The notes: generated by a model from the sequence alone, not told the origin. Positions 24,607-33,588 are shown, numbered from the stretch's first letter. The stretch is DNA of 64,000 nucleotides from Streptomyces sp. HNM0575 (GCF_012726265.1 NZ_JAASAG010000002.1:62001-126000); one strand, 5' to 3'. Translations and numbers: made by a program.

Positions 24607-26175
24607 TCACTCGCCGACGCGGGACGCCTTGCGGCAGCTGTCCGAGCCGTCACAGCTCTTCAAGTCGTGCAGAGTGTCGTGCAGTTCGTCGCGCCGGTCG
24701 TCGGGGAGCGACGAGATCCGGTTCCGCAGCTGCTCGGGATCGGACTTCATCGAGTAGAACTCGCGGTCGCCGCCCGCGTATTCGACGTACAGCGAGTCCG
24801 AGGTCCGCAGAGCCTCGTAACTCGGCGGATCGCCGTGGTTCTTGCGGGGCGCCGCGTCCGGATCGCCCTTCTTGGACTTGGCGTTGTGGTGCTCCACCAG
24901 TACGGACTCGCGCCAGTCCTCTCCCGGCTTGCCGCGCAGCAGCTCCGCGAGGCTGCTTCCGTCGACGGACGGGGGCGGCTTCACCCCGGCCAGGTCTAGG
25001 AACGTGGGATTGAGGTCGGTGTTCTCCGTGAGCTCCGAGACCCGCTCGCCGGAGGGCACCGCCGGGCCCGTGACCATCAGCGGCACGTTGACGTCCGTGT
25101 CGTAGGCGGTCTGCTTGCCCGGCCGCAGCCGGTGCTCGCCCATGTGGAAGCCGTTGTCGGAGCCGAAGACGAAGTAGGTGTCGTCGGCCAGCCCCTTCTC
25201 CTTCAGCTGGTCCTGAAGGTCGCCGATCATCTTGTCGACCGCCTGCACGGAGCGCACCCGCTTGGCGAACTTGCGGTCGATCTGCTTCTTCTCCTTCGCG
25301 GTCAGCGGCTTGACGTCCTTCTGCCAGTCGGGAGCCGGCTTCGGCGCCTTGTCGTACGCCTCGGTGCGGGGCGCCTTCAGCGACGGGTACTCATCCCTGT
25401 CCCTGGGCGCCGGAGTCGACGGCGAATGCGGGGCGAAGGGCGTGAGCTGGAGCATGAACGGCTTCTTCGCCTTCGCCGAGGAGTCCACGAACGACGACGC
25501 CTTCTTCGCCATCACGTCCGTCAGATAGTCCTGCGGCTCGTGTCCGTAGTGCTTTACGCGCCCGTTCTCGTTGAGGTCGTAGTCGAACTCCGGGTAGCCG
25601 TTCCCGGCGACGTCCCATTCGTCCCAGCCCGGCGGAACGTACGGCTTCGACGTGCCGTTCTCGTCGGCCGGCTGGTAGCCGTTGAGGTACTTGCCCATGA
25701 ATCCGGTCCGGTAGCCGGCGTCCTGGAGGGCGGGCGCGAAGCACTTCTTCTCGTTGCCCTTCTTGTTGAAGGCGCCGTAGCCGCCGTCGTTCCCGTTGTT
25801 GGTGAATACGCCGGTGTTGTGCGGATACTGCCCCGTGAGACCTGTCGAACGGGACGGGCAGCAAAGCGAGTCGGTGACGAAGAAGTTCGAGAACGTCACC
25901 CCTTTCTTCTGCATCTGCTGTACGTGCGGCATGTACCGCACGAGATTCCACGACAAATCGTCGGTCTGCACGTGAACGATGTTGGGCTTGCCGCCGTCCG
26001 CCTCACTGCTTCCGGCGGACGACGCCTTCGCGGAGTCCTCCGCGTCCGTGCCGAGCGCTGCCGAACACGACGTCAGCAGCGCCGCGGTGACGGCGAGGCA
26101 CAGTCCGGCGACGGCAGTGCGGCCCGGTCGCCCGAGCCCTCGGCCCTGGTGGTGAAGACGCTTGCCGGTGGGCAT
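24607..26175 (-). CDS. secreted lipoprotein sulfatase
   Basis: A 522-residue sulfatase of the N-acetylglucosamine-6-sulfatase/arylsulfatase type. The start has a basic segment and a hydrophobic stretch ending in the lipobox L34-T-S-C37, so it is probably a membrane-anchored lipoprotein. The sulfatase core has IVHVQTDDLSWN (D72, D73), the formylglycine motif C105-C-P-S-R109, GYRTGFMGKYLNGY, LTPFAPHSP and FGSDNGFHMGEHRL. The ATG has AGGAGG four bases upstream. It faces the cytoplasmic sulfatase gene. Together the two could desulfate a substrate outside and inside the cell. An exported lipoprotein needs formylglycine maturation before secretion in this group. Confidence 0.93.
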   Translation of the reverse strand: MPTGKRLHHQGRGLGRPGRTAVAGLCLAVTAALLTSCSAALGTDAEDSAKASSAGSSEADGGKPNIVHVQTDDLSWNLVRYMPHVQQMQKKGVTFSNFFVTDSLCCPSRSTGLTGQYPHNTGVFTNNGNDGGYGAFNKKGNEKKCFAPALQDAGYRTGFMGKYLNGYQPADENGTSKPYVPPGWDEWDVAGNGYPEFDYDLNENGRVKHYGHEPQDYLTDVMAKKASSFVDSSAKAKKPFMLQLTPFAPHSPSTPAPRDRDEYPSLKAPRTEAYDKAPKPAPDWQKDVKPLTAKEKKQIDRKFAKRVRSVQAVDKMIGDLQDQLKEKGLADDTYFVFGSDNGFHMGEHRLRPGKQTAYDTDVNVPLMVTGPAVPSGERVSELTENTDLNPTFLDLAGVKPPPSVDGSSLAELLRGKPGEDWRESVLVEHHNAKSKKGDPDAAPRKNHGDPPSYEALRTSDSLYVEYAGGDREFYSMKSDPEQLRNRISSLPDDRRDELHDTLHDLKSCDGSDSCRKASRVGE

Positions 26176-26411
26176 CGGCCCTCCTCTCGGATCCTCAAGT
26201 CCCTTGCGTGCCGGGCATGTTGGCGGTGGACCTTGTGAGTTCTCTGTGAACGGCCTTCACCAGGGACGGGACGGTGCGCGGGCTCGTCCGGGTGCACGCA
26301 TTTCCCGCGGCGCCCTTCCGCGTCGCGGGAATGGCGGCGGCTTACCGGGGTAGTCCTCGGGGCGGCGTTCCCGTATCCGCCTGAAGTTCGAGTGAGCCCC
26401 CCACGCAAGGA

Positions 26412-27404
26412 ATGCCTTTGTTGCGAGACGCATTGGCGATCATGGACTTGGACGAGGCACAGGCTGCCTCCGCGCAGGAACTCGTCGAGGAGCTGAGAGA
26501 CCGGCACACGAGCCCCGAGGACGAGGACTTCCTCCGGTCCGCCCAGGCGGAGTCCCTGTCGCTTCCGGCCCATTTGACCGAGGGCTTACGGGAGTTGCGC
26601 TATGACGACGTTCCTCCCGCGGCGCTCGTACGCGGATTCCCCGTGGACGACTCGGCCATCGGCCCGACCCCCTCGCACTGGAGGCACCGCGAACCGGGCC
26701 GTACCGCCGCACAGGACTTCTGGCTCGGGCTTCTCGCGTCGCTTCTCGGCGACCCCTTCTGCTGGTCGACCCTCCAGGACGGCCGCCTCTACAACGACAT
26801 CCATCCCATAAAAGGGAACGAACTCCATCAGACTGGCCACGGCAGCACATCGGTGCTGGAATTCCACACCGAGGACGCGTTCCACGAATACCGCTGCGAC
26901 TACATCCTGCTGCTTTCCCTGCGCAATCACGACCGGGTGCCGACGACGGTGGGCGCGTCCCGTGCGCTGCGGCTGAGCGGCGAGGACCGTGACGTGCTCT
27001 TCCAGCGGCGGTTCGTGATCAGGCCCGACACGGAGCACCGGCGGCACATGACCGAAGCGGAGATCGCCTCGTACGAACGGCCCGTGGCGGTGCTCTTCGG
27101 CGACCGCGACGATCCGGGCGTACGCGTCGACCCCCCGTACATGGAGGCCCTGCCCGGCGACCCGGAGGCCGCGGCGGCGCTGGGGAGGCTCTGCGAACAG
27201 CTTCAGGCCGGGCTCGTGGACGTGGCGCTCGAACCGGGGGACGTGCTCGTCATCGACAACCAGCGCTGTGTGCACGGCCGTAAGCCGTTCCGTGCACGGC
27301 TCGACGGCACCGACAGATGGCTGAGAAAGCTGACGGTGACGCGGGACCTGCGCAAGTCGGCCGGGCAGCGAGGGCACCCGCGCTCGCGCGTACTGCGCGG
27401 CTGA
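26412..27404 (+). CDS. Fe(II)/2-oxoglutarate oxygenase, VioC/AsnO type
   Basis: A protein of about 330 residues in the clavaminate synthase-like/TauD family. The iron ligands are probably H152 and E154 (motif FHTED, the HxE form seen in AsnO, VioC and clavaminate synthase) and H288 (CVHGRKPF). Arg in RARLDGTDRW would bind 2-oxoglutarate. Enzymes of this group hydroxylate the beta or gamma carbon of free or carrier-bound amino acids such as Arg or Asn. The start is uncertain: ATG 26412 touches its AAGGA, while TTG 26418 has better spacing. Codon 59 is TTA (26586-26588), which in Streptomyces needs the bldA tRNA and suggests late expression. No NRPS or other pathway gene is next to it except a glycosyltransferase-like gene. 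Confidence 0.88.
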   Translation: MPLLRDALAIMDLDEAQAASAQELVEELRDRHTSPEDEDFLRSAQAESLSLPAHLTEGLRELRYDDVPPAALVRGFPVDDSAIGPTPSHWRHREPGRTAAQDFWLGLLASLLGDPFCWSTLQDGRLYNDIHPIKGNELHQTGHGSTSVLEFHTEDAFHEYRCDYILLLSLRNHDRVPTTVGASRALRLSGEDRDVLFQRRFVIRPDTEHRRHMTEAEIASYERPVAVLFGDRDDPGVRVDPPYMEALPGDPEAAAALGRLCEQLQAGLVDVALEPGDVLVIDNQRCVHGRKPFRARLDGTDRWLRKLTVTRDLRKSAGQRGHPRSRVLRG

Positions 27405-27574
27405 GCGCGGCCCGGCACCGGCGAGGCGGCCCGTCCGCCGGATTCCGCTGATCCGTACCCCGCGGCCGCCCGCCCTGCCCCGGCCCGTCCCGCGGCCCGG
27501 TCGCACTCCGGCCGCCGCATGCCGAAGTACCCGCCCCCGCAAAGGCGTTCACAGATCCCCCGAGGAGGAACAGC

Positions 27575-28993
27575 GTGCGCATCGCACTCGTATCCGGTGA
27601 CGGACTGCCCACGTCCGGACTGCTGACCGTGTTCCGCAACGTGCTCGACGTCGGCCGCGACCTCGGCCTCGTCGACCTGCCGGTCGCCACCGACCTCGGC
27701 TACGCGTGGCGCCCGGACAAGGCCGAGTACTTTCCGGCCGGAGGCCGCCGCCCGGCCGACTCGGGGTGGATGCGCACAACGCGGCGGCGCGTGCGGGACG
27801 GGATGACCGACGCCGAACGCGCCGAGGAGCTGCTGTCCATCAGGGACCAGGTCGCGGCCCACGGCTCGCTGGACGACGCGGCACGGCGCGAGCTGTCGTC
27901 CCGCATCGACAGGCTGTCCGACGCCTACCGCGCGTACTTCGCCGAATGGCTGGCCGAACACAAACCGGACTGGATCTTCGGGCTCAACATGACCCTCTCC
28001 GACGCCGTGCCGGCCACGGCCGGACTGCACGCCGCCGTGCGGGACCACTTCGCGGGCGGGCGCCGCGGGGGAATGGTCTTCTGGGACCACGACCTGTTCG
28101 GCAGCTGCGCCATCCACGACGAGGAGACGGGCGCACGCGTCTATCCGGAACGGCCCTACGACCTGACGCCGCTCCCCCGAGACGACGCGCACACGCGGTG
28201 GATCGTCATCTCCGACGGGCTCGCCGAGGAGGCCGCCGGCTATCCGACCGACGCCGTACCGGAGGTCGTCTCCAACCTGCTGCCCTCCGTACCCGAAGGC
28301 CGGCTGGAGGCACGCCACCGGGAGTTCGCGGCACAGCACGGCCTGGACGCGGAACGGCCCGTGCTGCTCGACCCGGTGCGGGTCTTCAGGATCAAGGGCG
28401 TGGACGTGGCCGTGCGGCTGCTCGCGGAGATGAAGGACGCCGCAGGCGCCGCAGGCGAGCCCGTGCCGTATCTGCTGGTGTTCGGCGGACTCGACGAGGA
28501 CCCCGAGTACGCGGGCGAGGTGACCGCCCTCGCCGCCCGGGCGGGCGTCGAGGACGACATCCGCTTCCTCGACGGCGTCCCGCTCACCAGCTTCCGCGAC
28601 GACGAAGGCGGCTGGCACCTGGACGAGGTGGACCTGCTGCGGGTGGCCGCCGCCTCGTCGGGCGGCGTCGTCTTCACCCCGGGCGTCACCGACGTGGAGA
28701 CGGTGGGGCTCGGGCCGGGACTCGCGGCGATGGCCGGTCTGCCGTGCCTGACGACGGACTACGACGTCTTCGAGCCGGTGTACGGGCCCGAGTTCAGCCG
28801 GGTGCGGACGGGCGTCCCGCCGGAGGCGGCCCGTACGGGCGCCGCCGAGTTCATACGGACGCTGGCGGCCTTCCGCCGGGGCGACGACTGGCTGCGGGGA
28901 CGGCTGGAGGTCAACAGGAAGATCGTGGAGGAACGCTTTCCGAGGGGCCCGTGGACGCGCTTCTGGCGGGAGCTGGAGTCGGCCGCCGACTGA
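27575..28993 (+). CDS. glycosyltransferase-like protein (GT-B fold)
   Basis: A 472-residue protein starting at GTG with a very strong AGGAGG site upstream. It looks like a family 4-type GT-B glycosyltransferase: an N-terminal half starting RIALVSGDGLPTSGL, WIFGLNMTLSDAVPATAGLH and GMVFWDHDLFG. The C-terminal nucleotide-binding half has LLVFGGLDEDPEYAGEV, DIRFLDGVPLTSF and GVVFTPGVTDVETVGLGPGL, where the Glu in the last motif corresponds to the E of the EX7E pattern. No membrane segment is present. It lies 170 bp after the oxygenase gene in the same direction and may work with it in a small modification pathway. Acceptor and donor are unknown. Confidence 0.7.
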   Translation: MRIALVSGDGLPTSGLLTVFRNVLDVGRDLGLVDLPVATDLGYAWRPDKAEYFPAGGRRPADSGWMRTTRRRVRDGMTDAERAEELLSIRDQVAAHGSLDDAARRELSSRIDRLSDAYRAYFAEWLAEHKPDWIFGLNMTLSDAVPATAGLHAAVRDHFAGGRRGGMVFWDHDLFGSCAIHDEETGARVYPERPYDLTPLPRDDAHTRWIVISDGLAEEAAGYPTDAVPEVVSNLLPSVPEGRLEARHREFAAQHGLDAERPVLLDPVRVFRIKGVDVAVRLLAEMKDAAGAAGEPVPYLLVFGGLDEDPEYAGEVTALAARAGVEDDIRFLDGVPLTSFRDDEGGWHLDEVDLLRVAAASSGGVVFTPGVTDVETVGLGPGLAAMAGLPCLTTDYDVFEPVYGPEFSRVRTGVPPEAARTGAAEFIRTLAAFRRGDDWLRGRLEVNRKIVEERFPRGPWTRFWRELESAAD

Positions 28994-29108
28994 GGAGCGG
29001 AGGGCGCCCGTCCGGTCCGTCCGGTTCTGGTCAGGTCCGTCGGCCCGCGCCTGTGAAAGAGTCCTGATGGTTTGCTGCACATCTCTCACACATGCCGTCA
29101 TCGGCCCG

Positions 29109-29114
29109 CTAGCG
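29109..29114 (+). promoter_or_regulatory. -10 box suggesting a leaderless transcript
   Basis: TAGCGT lies 7 bp before the ATG of the GNAT gene, and no ribosome binding site is present between. In Streptomyces this spacing is typical of leaderless mRNA with transcription starting at or near the ATG. No convincing -35 box is seen. Confidence 0.5.
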
Positions 29115-29121
29115 TGCGCTC

Positions 29122-29823
29122 ATGACCGCGCGGCCCCCCGCTCCCGTGGCCTTGACAGGCCGGTACGTCGTGCTGGAGCCCCTCAGGATCGATCACGTCC
29201 CCGACCTCTTCGCGGCTCAGGGCGGCCTTGAGACGGAATGGGGCTGGCTTCCGGTGCACGCTCCGCGCTCACCGGCCGAGATGCGTCTCATCGTCGAGCA
29301 GCGGCTCGCCCAGCAGGCCGCCGGCGGGGCCTTCCTCTTCGCAGCGCTGCATCCCGGCATCCGGCGGCCCGTGGGCTGGATCGCGTACCTCAACATCGAC
29401 GTCATCGACCAGCGGGTCGACATCGGCTGGCACTGGCTGGGGAACTCGCTGTCCGGCACGTACGCCACCGTCGAGATGCATCTGCTGCTGGTGCAGCACG
29501 CCTTCAACGACCTGGGCTTCTCCCGGGTGCAGTGGCAGCTCGACGACCTCGACCGCGCGAGCCACGAGACGATGCTCCAGATCGGGGCCGTGCGCGAGGG
29601 CGTGATGCGGCGGCACCAGCGGCGCCCGGACGGCAGCTGGCGGGACACGGTCCTCTATGCGCTGCTCGCCCCCGGACGTGCCACTCCCTCCGGCGGCAAC
29701 GGCCCGCTCGCGGTGACGGCGGGACCGTCCGCGCCCACCACGGTCTGGCCGGCCGCCGGGTCGCCGCAGGCGGTGCGGCCACCGCTGGGACTGCCTCCCG
29801 CGGGCGGCGGCTACCGGCTCTGA
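29122..29823 (+). CDS. GNAT acetyltransferase, RimJ/RimL type
   Basis: A 233-residue protein. The first about 185 residues are a GNAT domain of the RimJ/RimL N-acetyltransferase branch: LTGRYVVLEPLRIDHVPDLF at the start, RPVGWIAYLNIDVIDQRVDI, GWHWLGNSLSGTYATVEMHL and SRVQWQLDDLDRASHETMLQ, then GAVREGVMRRHQRRPDGSWR. These match the acetyl-CoA and substrate loops of the family. The last about 45 residues are a Pro/Gly/Ala-rich tail. Possible targets include ribosomal protein N-termini or small amines. The gene appears to be transcribed without a leader. It converges with the methyltransferase gene, with a strong hairpin between. Confidence 0.9.
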   Translation: MTARPPAPVALTGRYVVLEPLRIDHVPDLFAAQGGLETEWGWLPVHAPRSPAEMRLIVEQRLAQQAAGGAFLFAALHPGIRRPVGWIAYLNIDVIDQRVDIGWHWLGNSLSGTYATVEMHLLLVQHAFNDLGFSRVQWQLDDLDRASHETMLQIGAVREGVMRRHQRRPDGSWRDTVLYALLAPGRATPSGGNGPLAVTAGPSAPTTVWPAAGSPQAVRPPLGLPPAGGGYRL

Positions 29824-29887
29824 TCCGGGAGGCCCGCGGCCCGACTCCCCGACTCGCCGTGTACGGCCGGGACTTCGCGCCCGGTGA

Positions 29888-29930
29888 GGCACCCGCCCGG
29901 TGACGGCCGGTGGGCCGGCGGGCGGGTGCC
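29888..29930. terminator. bidirectional hairpin terminator
   Basis: GGCACCCGCCCG (29888-29899) pairs perfectly with CGGGCGGGTGCC (29919-29930) across a 19-base loop that can itself pair (GGCCGG/CCGGCC). It lies between convergent genes and probably ends both transcripts. Confidence 0.75.
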
Positions 29931-29963
29931 GCCGGCGCTACGTCGCCGGCCGCCGGGCGCGCG

Positions 29964-30938
29964 TCAGCCCAACCGCCCGAAGGTGTGGGTGACGTGGTCG
30001 GTGAACATCGGCATGCTCGGATCGGGGCGGCGCCCCAGGTCGGCCGCCGACTCCTCGATCGAGCGGTGCTCCAACCGCCAGCCGAGACCGGCCAGTTGGT
30101 CCTGCGCGGGCACCCGCTCACCGCCGGGGAACAGGGCGCCGATGTCCATGCCGAGGTCCTTGGAGCGCTCCCGCAGCACCGGATCGTCGAGCAGGTTCGT
30201 GAGGTCGTCGATCCGCTCGACGGCGAACCGGCTGCCGGGCGCCGAGAGCCGGCTGACCTCCTCGAAGAGCCGCGTCTCGGCCTCGGGCGGAAGGTACGGC
30301 AGCAGGCCCTCGGCCAGCCACGCCGTCGGGCGGGAGGCGTCGAAGCCCGCCGCCTCCAGCGCGGCTCCCCAGTCGTGGCGCAGATCGATGGGTACGAGGC
30401 GGTGTTCGCAGCCCGCGGTGGCGTCCTCCTCCTGAAGCGTCTTCGACTTGAACTCCAGCACCGCGGGCTGGTCCAGCTCGAAGCAGACGGTGCCGGAGGG
30501 CCATCCGAGCCGGTAGGCACGGGTGTCGAGACCCGAGGCGAGGATCACCACCTGCCGGATGCCGTCCTCGGACGCGCTCAGGAAGTAGTCGTCGAAGACG
30601 CGCGAGCGAAGGCCCACGTACTCCGAGGTCGCGGTCCAGATCTCCTGCTCGCCGGCCCCCATGCCGGGGAAGGAGAGCGGGTGCCCGTCGCCGTTCGCCT
30701 CGCCGTTCGCCCCGCCGTTCGCCTCGCCGCCGCCTCCGGCACCGTCCGCGCCGCCGTTCTCCGTACCGTCGGCGAAGGGGAACGGCACCGGCGCCTGCGC
30801 CGCGGCGACCAGCCGGGAGGCGTAGGGATCGCGTATCAGCGCATCCGTGCGTGTGGACTCGGCCGCTCTGCCGGCGGCCACCGCCAGGGCGGTCAGCCCG
30901 ACGCCGGTGACGATGTCCCACTGCTGGTCCGTGCTCAA
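29964..30938 (-). CDS. SAM-dependent methyltransferase, TIGR00027/LCM type
   Basis: A 324-residue protein of the class I methyltransferase group related to leucine carboxyl methyltransferases (TIGR00027-like, many in actinobacteria). Seen motifs are WDIVTGVGLTALAVAAGRA at the start, VVILASGLDTRAYRL (SAM-binding glycine region), VCFELDQPAVLEFK, and AWLAEGLLPYLPPEAETRLF. The best start is TTG 30938, which has GGAGGTG a few bases upstream and gives the usual N-terminus; a distant ATG at 31046 is not supported. A Gly/Asn-rich insert (about residues 58-85) interrupts the otherwise normal fold. The substrate is unknown; such enzymes often act on carboxyl or hydroxyl groups of polyketides or mycolate-like compounds. 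Confidence 0.88.
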   Translation of the reverse strand: MSTDQQWDIVTGVGLTALAVAAGRAAESTRTDALIRDPYASRLVAAAQAPVPFPFADGTENGGADGAGGGGEANGGANGEANGDGHPLSFPGMGAGEQEIWTATSEYVGLRSRVFDDYFLSASEDGIRQVVILASGLDTRAYRLGWPSGTVCFELDQPAVLEFKSKTLQEEDATAGCEHRLVPIDLRHDWGAALEAAGFDASRPTAWLAEGLLPYLPPEAETRLFEEVSRLSAPGSRFAVERIDDLTNLLDDPVLRERSKDLGMDIGALFPGGERVPAQDQLAGLGWRLEHRSIEESAADLGRRPDPSMPMFTDHVTHTFGRLG

Positions 30939-31242
30939 CGGACACCTCCGTGTTCGCGGTTGTGCTGGTCCGTGCTGCGAGGCGCCGCTCACGCCCTGGC
31001 CGTGCGGCGGCCCGGTGACCCGTGCGGGCGGCACCCGGGCGCACACTAGTAGATGGGAGCCTCAAGCAACTATCAGACCCCGTACGGGAGTTCCGCGGCC
31101 GGACCCACCGCCGGGGGAAGCCGCTCCGAGCTGGGACGGAGCCGAGCGGGGACGGAGCCGAGCGGCAACGAACCGAGCGGCAACGAATCCGAGCACGGAG
31201 GGAGCCGAGCGGGGGCGGGTGCCGGGCGGGCGGCGTGCGGCG
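30939..31242. other. gene-free gap with 14-16-bp direct repeats
   Basis: About 300 bp without a gene. Positions 31126-31215 hold at least five diverged copies of a unit like gagccgagcggcaacga (two nearly exact copies of ccgagcggcaacga at 31160-31190). The gap separates the paralog A gene from the methyltransferase gene, both on the minus strand. It must hold the methyltransferase promoter unless the genes are co-transcribed. Confidence 0.6.
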
Positions 31243-33177
31243 CTATCGCGCGAGTGCCGCCGCCTGGCTCGTGGTGAGCGGCTTGGCGAAGACCCGTACG
31301 TCGTCGACGGTGCCCTCCACGCCGCGGAAGCCCTCGCCGAACGACAGCCCGCGGCCCACGGCGAAGACGCCCTCTGCGGCGAAGTCGTCCGCGTGCTCGG
31401 TGGTGTCCTGCAACCTGCCGTCGACATAGAGGCGGATCTCGTCGTCGGGGTCGTCGTAGACGCCCGTCAGCTGCGTCCACTCGCCCTCTTCGGGCCCGAA
31501 GTCGGCCGCCGCCTCGTCGGCGTCGGCGTCCTCGGCGTCCTCCTCGTCCTCGAACGGGATCCGCATCTCCCAGCGGTCCTCGTCCGCGTCGTACTGGAGC
31601 AGGAAGCCGCTGGACTCGTCGGCGTCCTGCGTCACCACCGCCTGGTCGTCCTCCGTGTCGTCCAGCCTCACGCGTGCCGAGACGGAGAAGCTGCTCTCGG
31701 TGTCGATCACCGGCCCGTCCGAGACGACGGCCTGACCACCGTCGAGGTCCACCGCTCCCCCGGACACCGTCGCCGGGGGCGAGCCCCTGAGGGTTCCGCT
31801 GCGGCCGTGCTTCGACGTGTCGGCCACGACTCCGGCGCGCGCCCCGCCGAAGAGCCATTCCAGGATGGCGCCGTCCACCGGGGGCTTCGAGGCCGGCGGC
31901 GGCTTCTTGCCGGTGCCGGGCGGCTTGGAGCCGGGGCTCGCCGTCACCGTGGAGGTGGCTGTCTCGGTCGCCGTCGGACCGGAGGGGCCGGGCTGCTTCT
32001 GCGGCGGCGCCGGCTGCGCGCTCTCCGACGGCTTGGAATCGTCGCTCTGCGGCGCTCCGTTGCGGAGGTTCCCCGAGACGGCGAACGCGACGGCCAGGGA
32101 GGCGAGTCCGATGAGGACGAGGCTCTGCACGAGCCGGTTGGCGCGCAGTCCGCGGCCCGCGGGACGGCCCGCTCCCGGGCGTACTCCGGCGCCCCAGCGC
32201 CCGAACAGGCGGCGGCGCACCCTGCCGGGAGCGCGCGCCAAGTGGGCGCCGGCCGGGAGGAGTTCGAGAGCGGAGCCGACGGGGGCGTCCTCCTCGGCCC
32301 GCAGCGCGGCGTACTCCACGCCGCCCCACGGGAGGACGGCCTCCGCGAGGAACGCCCCGAGGTCGACGCGCATCCGTCCGAGGTCGGCGACGGCACGGGT
32401 GCAGGCCGCGCAGCCTTCGAGGTGCGGCGCGAGATCCGCCGCCATGTCGATGGCGCTCTCCTCGGCGTAGGCGAGGACCATCCGGTGGAAGGGCCGGCAC
32501 TCGTCGGCCAGTCCGGCCTGGTGGAGCTGTACGTAGATGTTGTACAGCTCGCTGCGCGCACGCCGCGCGAGCAGGGGGATCGCCTCGGCGTCCGGGCCGA
32601 GCAGGTCCTCGATGCGCTCGGGCTCGTCGTGCTCGACGGCCTGGTGCCACAGCACGGTCTGGCTGTGGTCGGCGACGCCCTCGAAGGTCCGCCCGGCCAC
32701 GGAGAGGGGCAGGAACTCCGGCTCCGCGACGTGTGCGTTGGCGGCGTCCGCACCGGCCGTGCCGTACGTTCCGCCGCCGTACGTGCCGTCGCCGTACGTG
32801 CCGTCCGCACCCGCGGTGAGACCCGGCGGCGCAGGCACATGCGTACCGATCCAGGTGATCAACTCCGGTGCGAGCGCCTCGCGCCGGTCCGTGCGCGACC
32901 AGGCGGCGGCCGTGCGCAGCACCACCGACAGCGCCCGCGGACGCACGGCACCGGAGGCGCCGCCGTCCTGCGGACGCAGCGCCAGCTTCCAGGCCTGCCC
33001 GGCCAGCGCGTCGGCCGCCGAGGAGGTGTTGGCGCAGGACGACGCGTAGACCCTCACGGCCTGGAAGTGGCGCCGCTCCAGCTCGCGGAGAGCGGCAGCC
33101 GAGGGCTCCCCGCCCCCTCGTACGAGCCGGAGCAGTTCCGCGTCAGACAGGTGCGCGCATTCCATCCGTTCGTTCAA
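31243..33177 (-). CDS. sigma-like/anti-sigma/TM/LamG fusion protein (paralog A)
   Basis: A 644-residue predicted membrane protein. The N-terminus resembles sigma-70 region 2 (LSDAELLRLVRGG, ELERRHFQAVRVYA, ADALAGQAWKLAL). Residues about 160-215 resemble region 4 (GVADHSQTVLWHQAVEHDEP, ARRARSELYNIYVQLHQ). Near residue 250 is an anti-sigma zinc motif H-x3-C-x2-C (HLEGCAAC). A membrane segment (LVLIGLASLAVAFAVSG) lies near 350-366, then a Pro/Thr/Ser linker and a C-terminal LamG jellyroll (about 440-640). Start TTG 33177 is chosen because it aligns exactly with the ATG of the paralog at 43781 (MNERM in both). LamG should be outside the cell and the rest inside. Either a degenerate sigma is kept fused to its anti-sigma, or the HTH part is a one-component signal output. 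Confidence 0.8.
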   Translation of the reverse strand: MNERMECAHLSDAELLRLVRGGGEPSAAALRELERRHFQAVRVYASSCANTSSAADALAGQAWKLALRPQDGGASGAVRPRALSVVLRTAAAWSRTDRREALAPELITWIGTHVPAPPGLTAGADGTYGDGTYGGGTYGTAGADAANAHVAEPEFLPLSVAGRTFEGVADHSQTVLWHQAVEHDEPERIEDLLGPDAEAIPLLARRARSELYNIYVQLHQAGLADECRPFHRMVLAYAEESAIDMAADLAPHLEGCAACTRAVADLGRMRVDLGAFLAEAVLPWGGVEYAALRAEEDAPVGSALELLPAGAHLARAPGRVRRRLFGRWGAGVRPGAGRPAGRGLRANRLVQSLVLIGLASLAVAFAVSGNLRNGAPQSDDSKPSESAQPAPPQKQPGPSGPTATETATSTVTASPGSKPPGTGKKPPPASKPPVDGAILEWLFGGARAGVVADTSKHGRSGTLRGSPPATVSGGAVDLDGGQAVVSDGPVIDTESSFSVSARVRLDDTEDDQAVVTQDADESSGFLLQYDADEDRWEMRIPFEDEEDAEDADADEAAADFGPEEGEWTQLTGVYDDPDDEIRLYVDGRLQDTTEHADDFAAEGVFAVGRGLSFGEGFRGVEGTVDDVRVFAKPLTTSQAAALAR

Positions 33178-33588
33178 TCTCCCCGACGGGTTGGGCGGCG
33201 GCCCCGTGCGGGCCGGCTGCTTCGCGTGCCCGCCGGCGCCCTGACCGCGCCGGCGACAAAGGTCGATCTCCAGCTCAGCGCAAGGATGCTGAAAAGGCCA
33301 TAGGCAATATGTACCTAGCCGGGCACCGCTTCCGATGTCGCCGTCCAATCACCCGGCGGGGCGGGCCCGGGTGATGTGGCGTAGCCGCGCCGGGTGGTTA
33401 CCGCCGGTCCCGGCGGGCAGGGGTTTGGCGGCCCGGCGTGAGGAGCAATGCCCAGTCGGAGCCCGGCAGTCGGGGCAGCCGCATCCCGGCACGGCTGCCC
33501 CGGCCCGGGCTCCGGTGAGCGTCGCGTCGCGCCTCGGGCCCGGACGCGACGGCTCTTCGCGGGCGCTCTCAACGCGCTCGCAACGCGC
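33178..33588. other. gene-free upstream region of paralog A
   Basis: About 410 bp between the Pnkp stop and paralog A start, with no gene. It contains the 15-bp motif shared with paralog B (33304-33318) and a short direct repeat aacgcgctc (33570-33592 region). Confidence 0.6.
33304..33318 (-). promoter_or_regulatory. 15-bp element shared with paralog B
   Basis: On the minus strand this reads CTAGGTACATATTGC. The same place upstream of paralog B has CTAGGTACTTATTGC (43955-43969), one base different. It is 127 bp upstream of the start here and 174 bp upstream there. The flanks (ccgg before it and a catgcc/ctatgg-like stretch after it) are also loosely alike. It may be a common promoter core or a regulator site. 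Confidence 0.6.

Noticed and set aside
26176..26300. PHO box upstream of the lipoprotein sulfatase (minus-strand GTTCAC followed by ACTCAC at 11-bp spacing)
   Set aside because: Only two imperfect units, and the second starts ACTCAC. Too weak to call without binding data.
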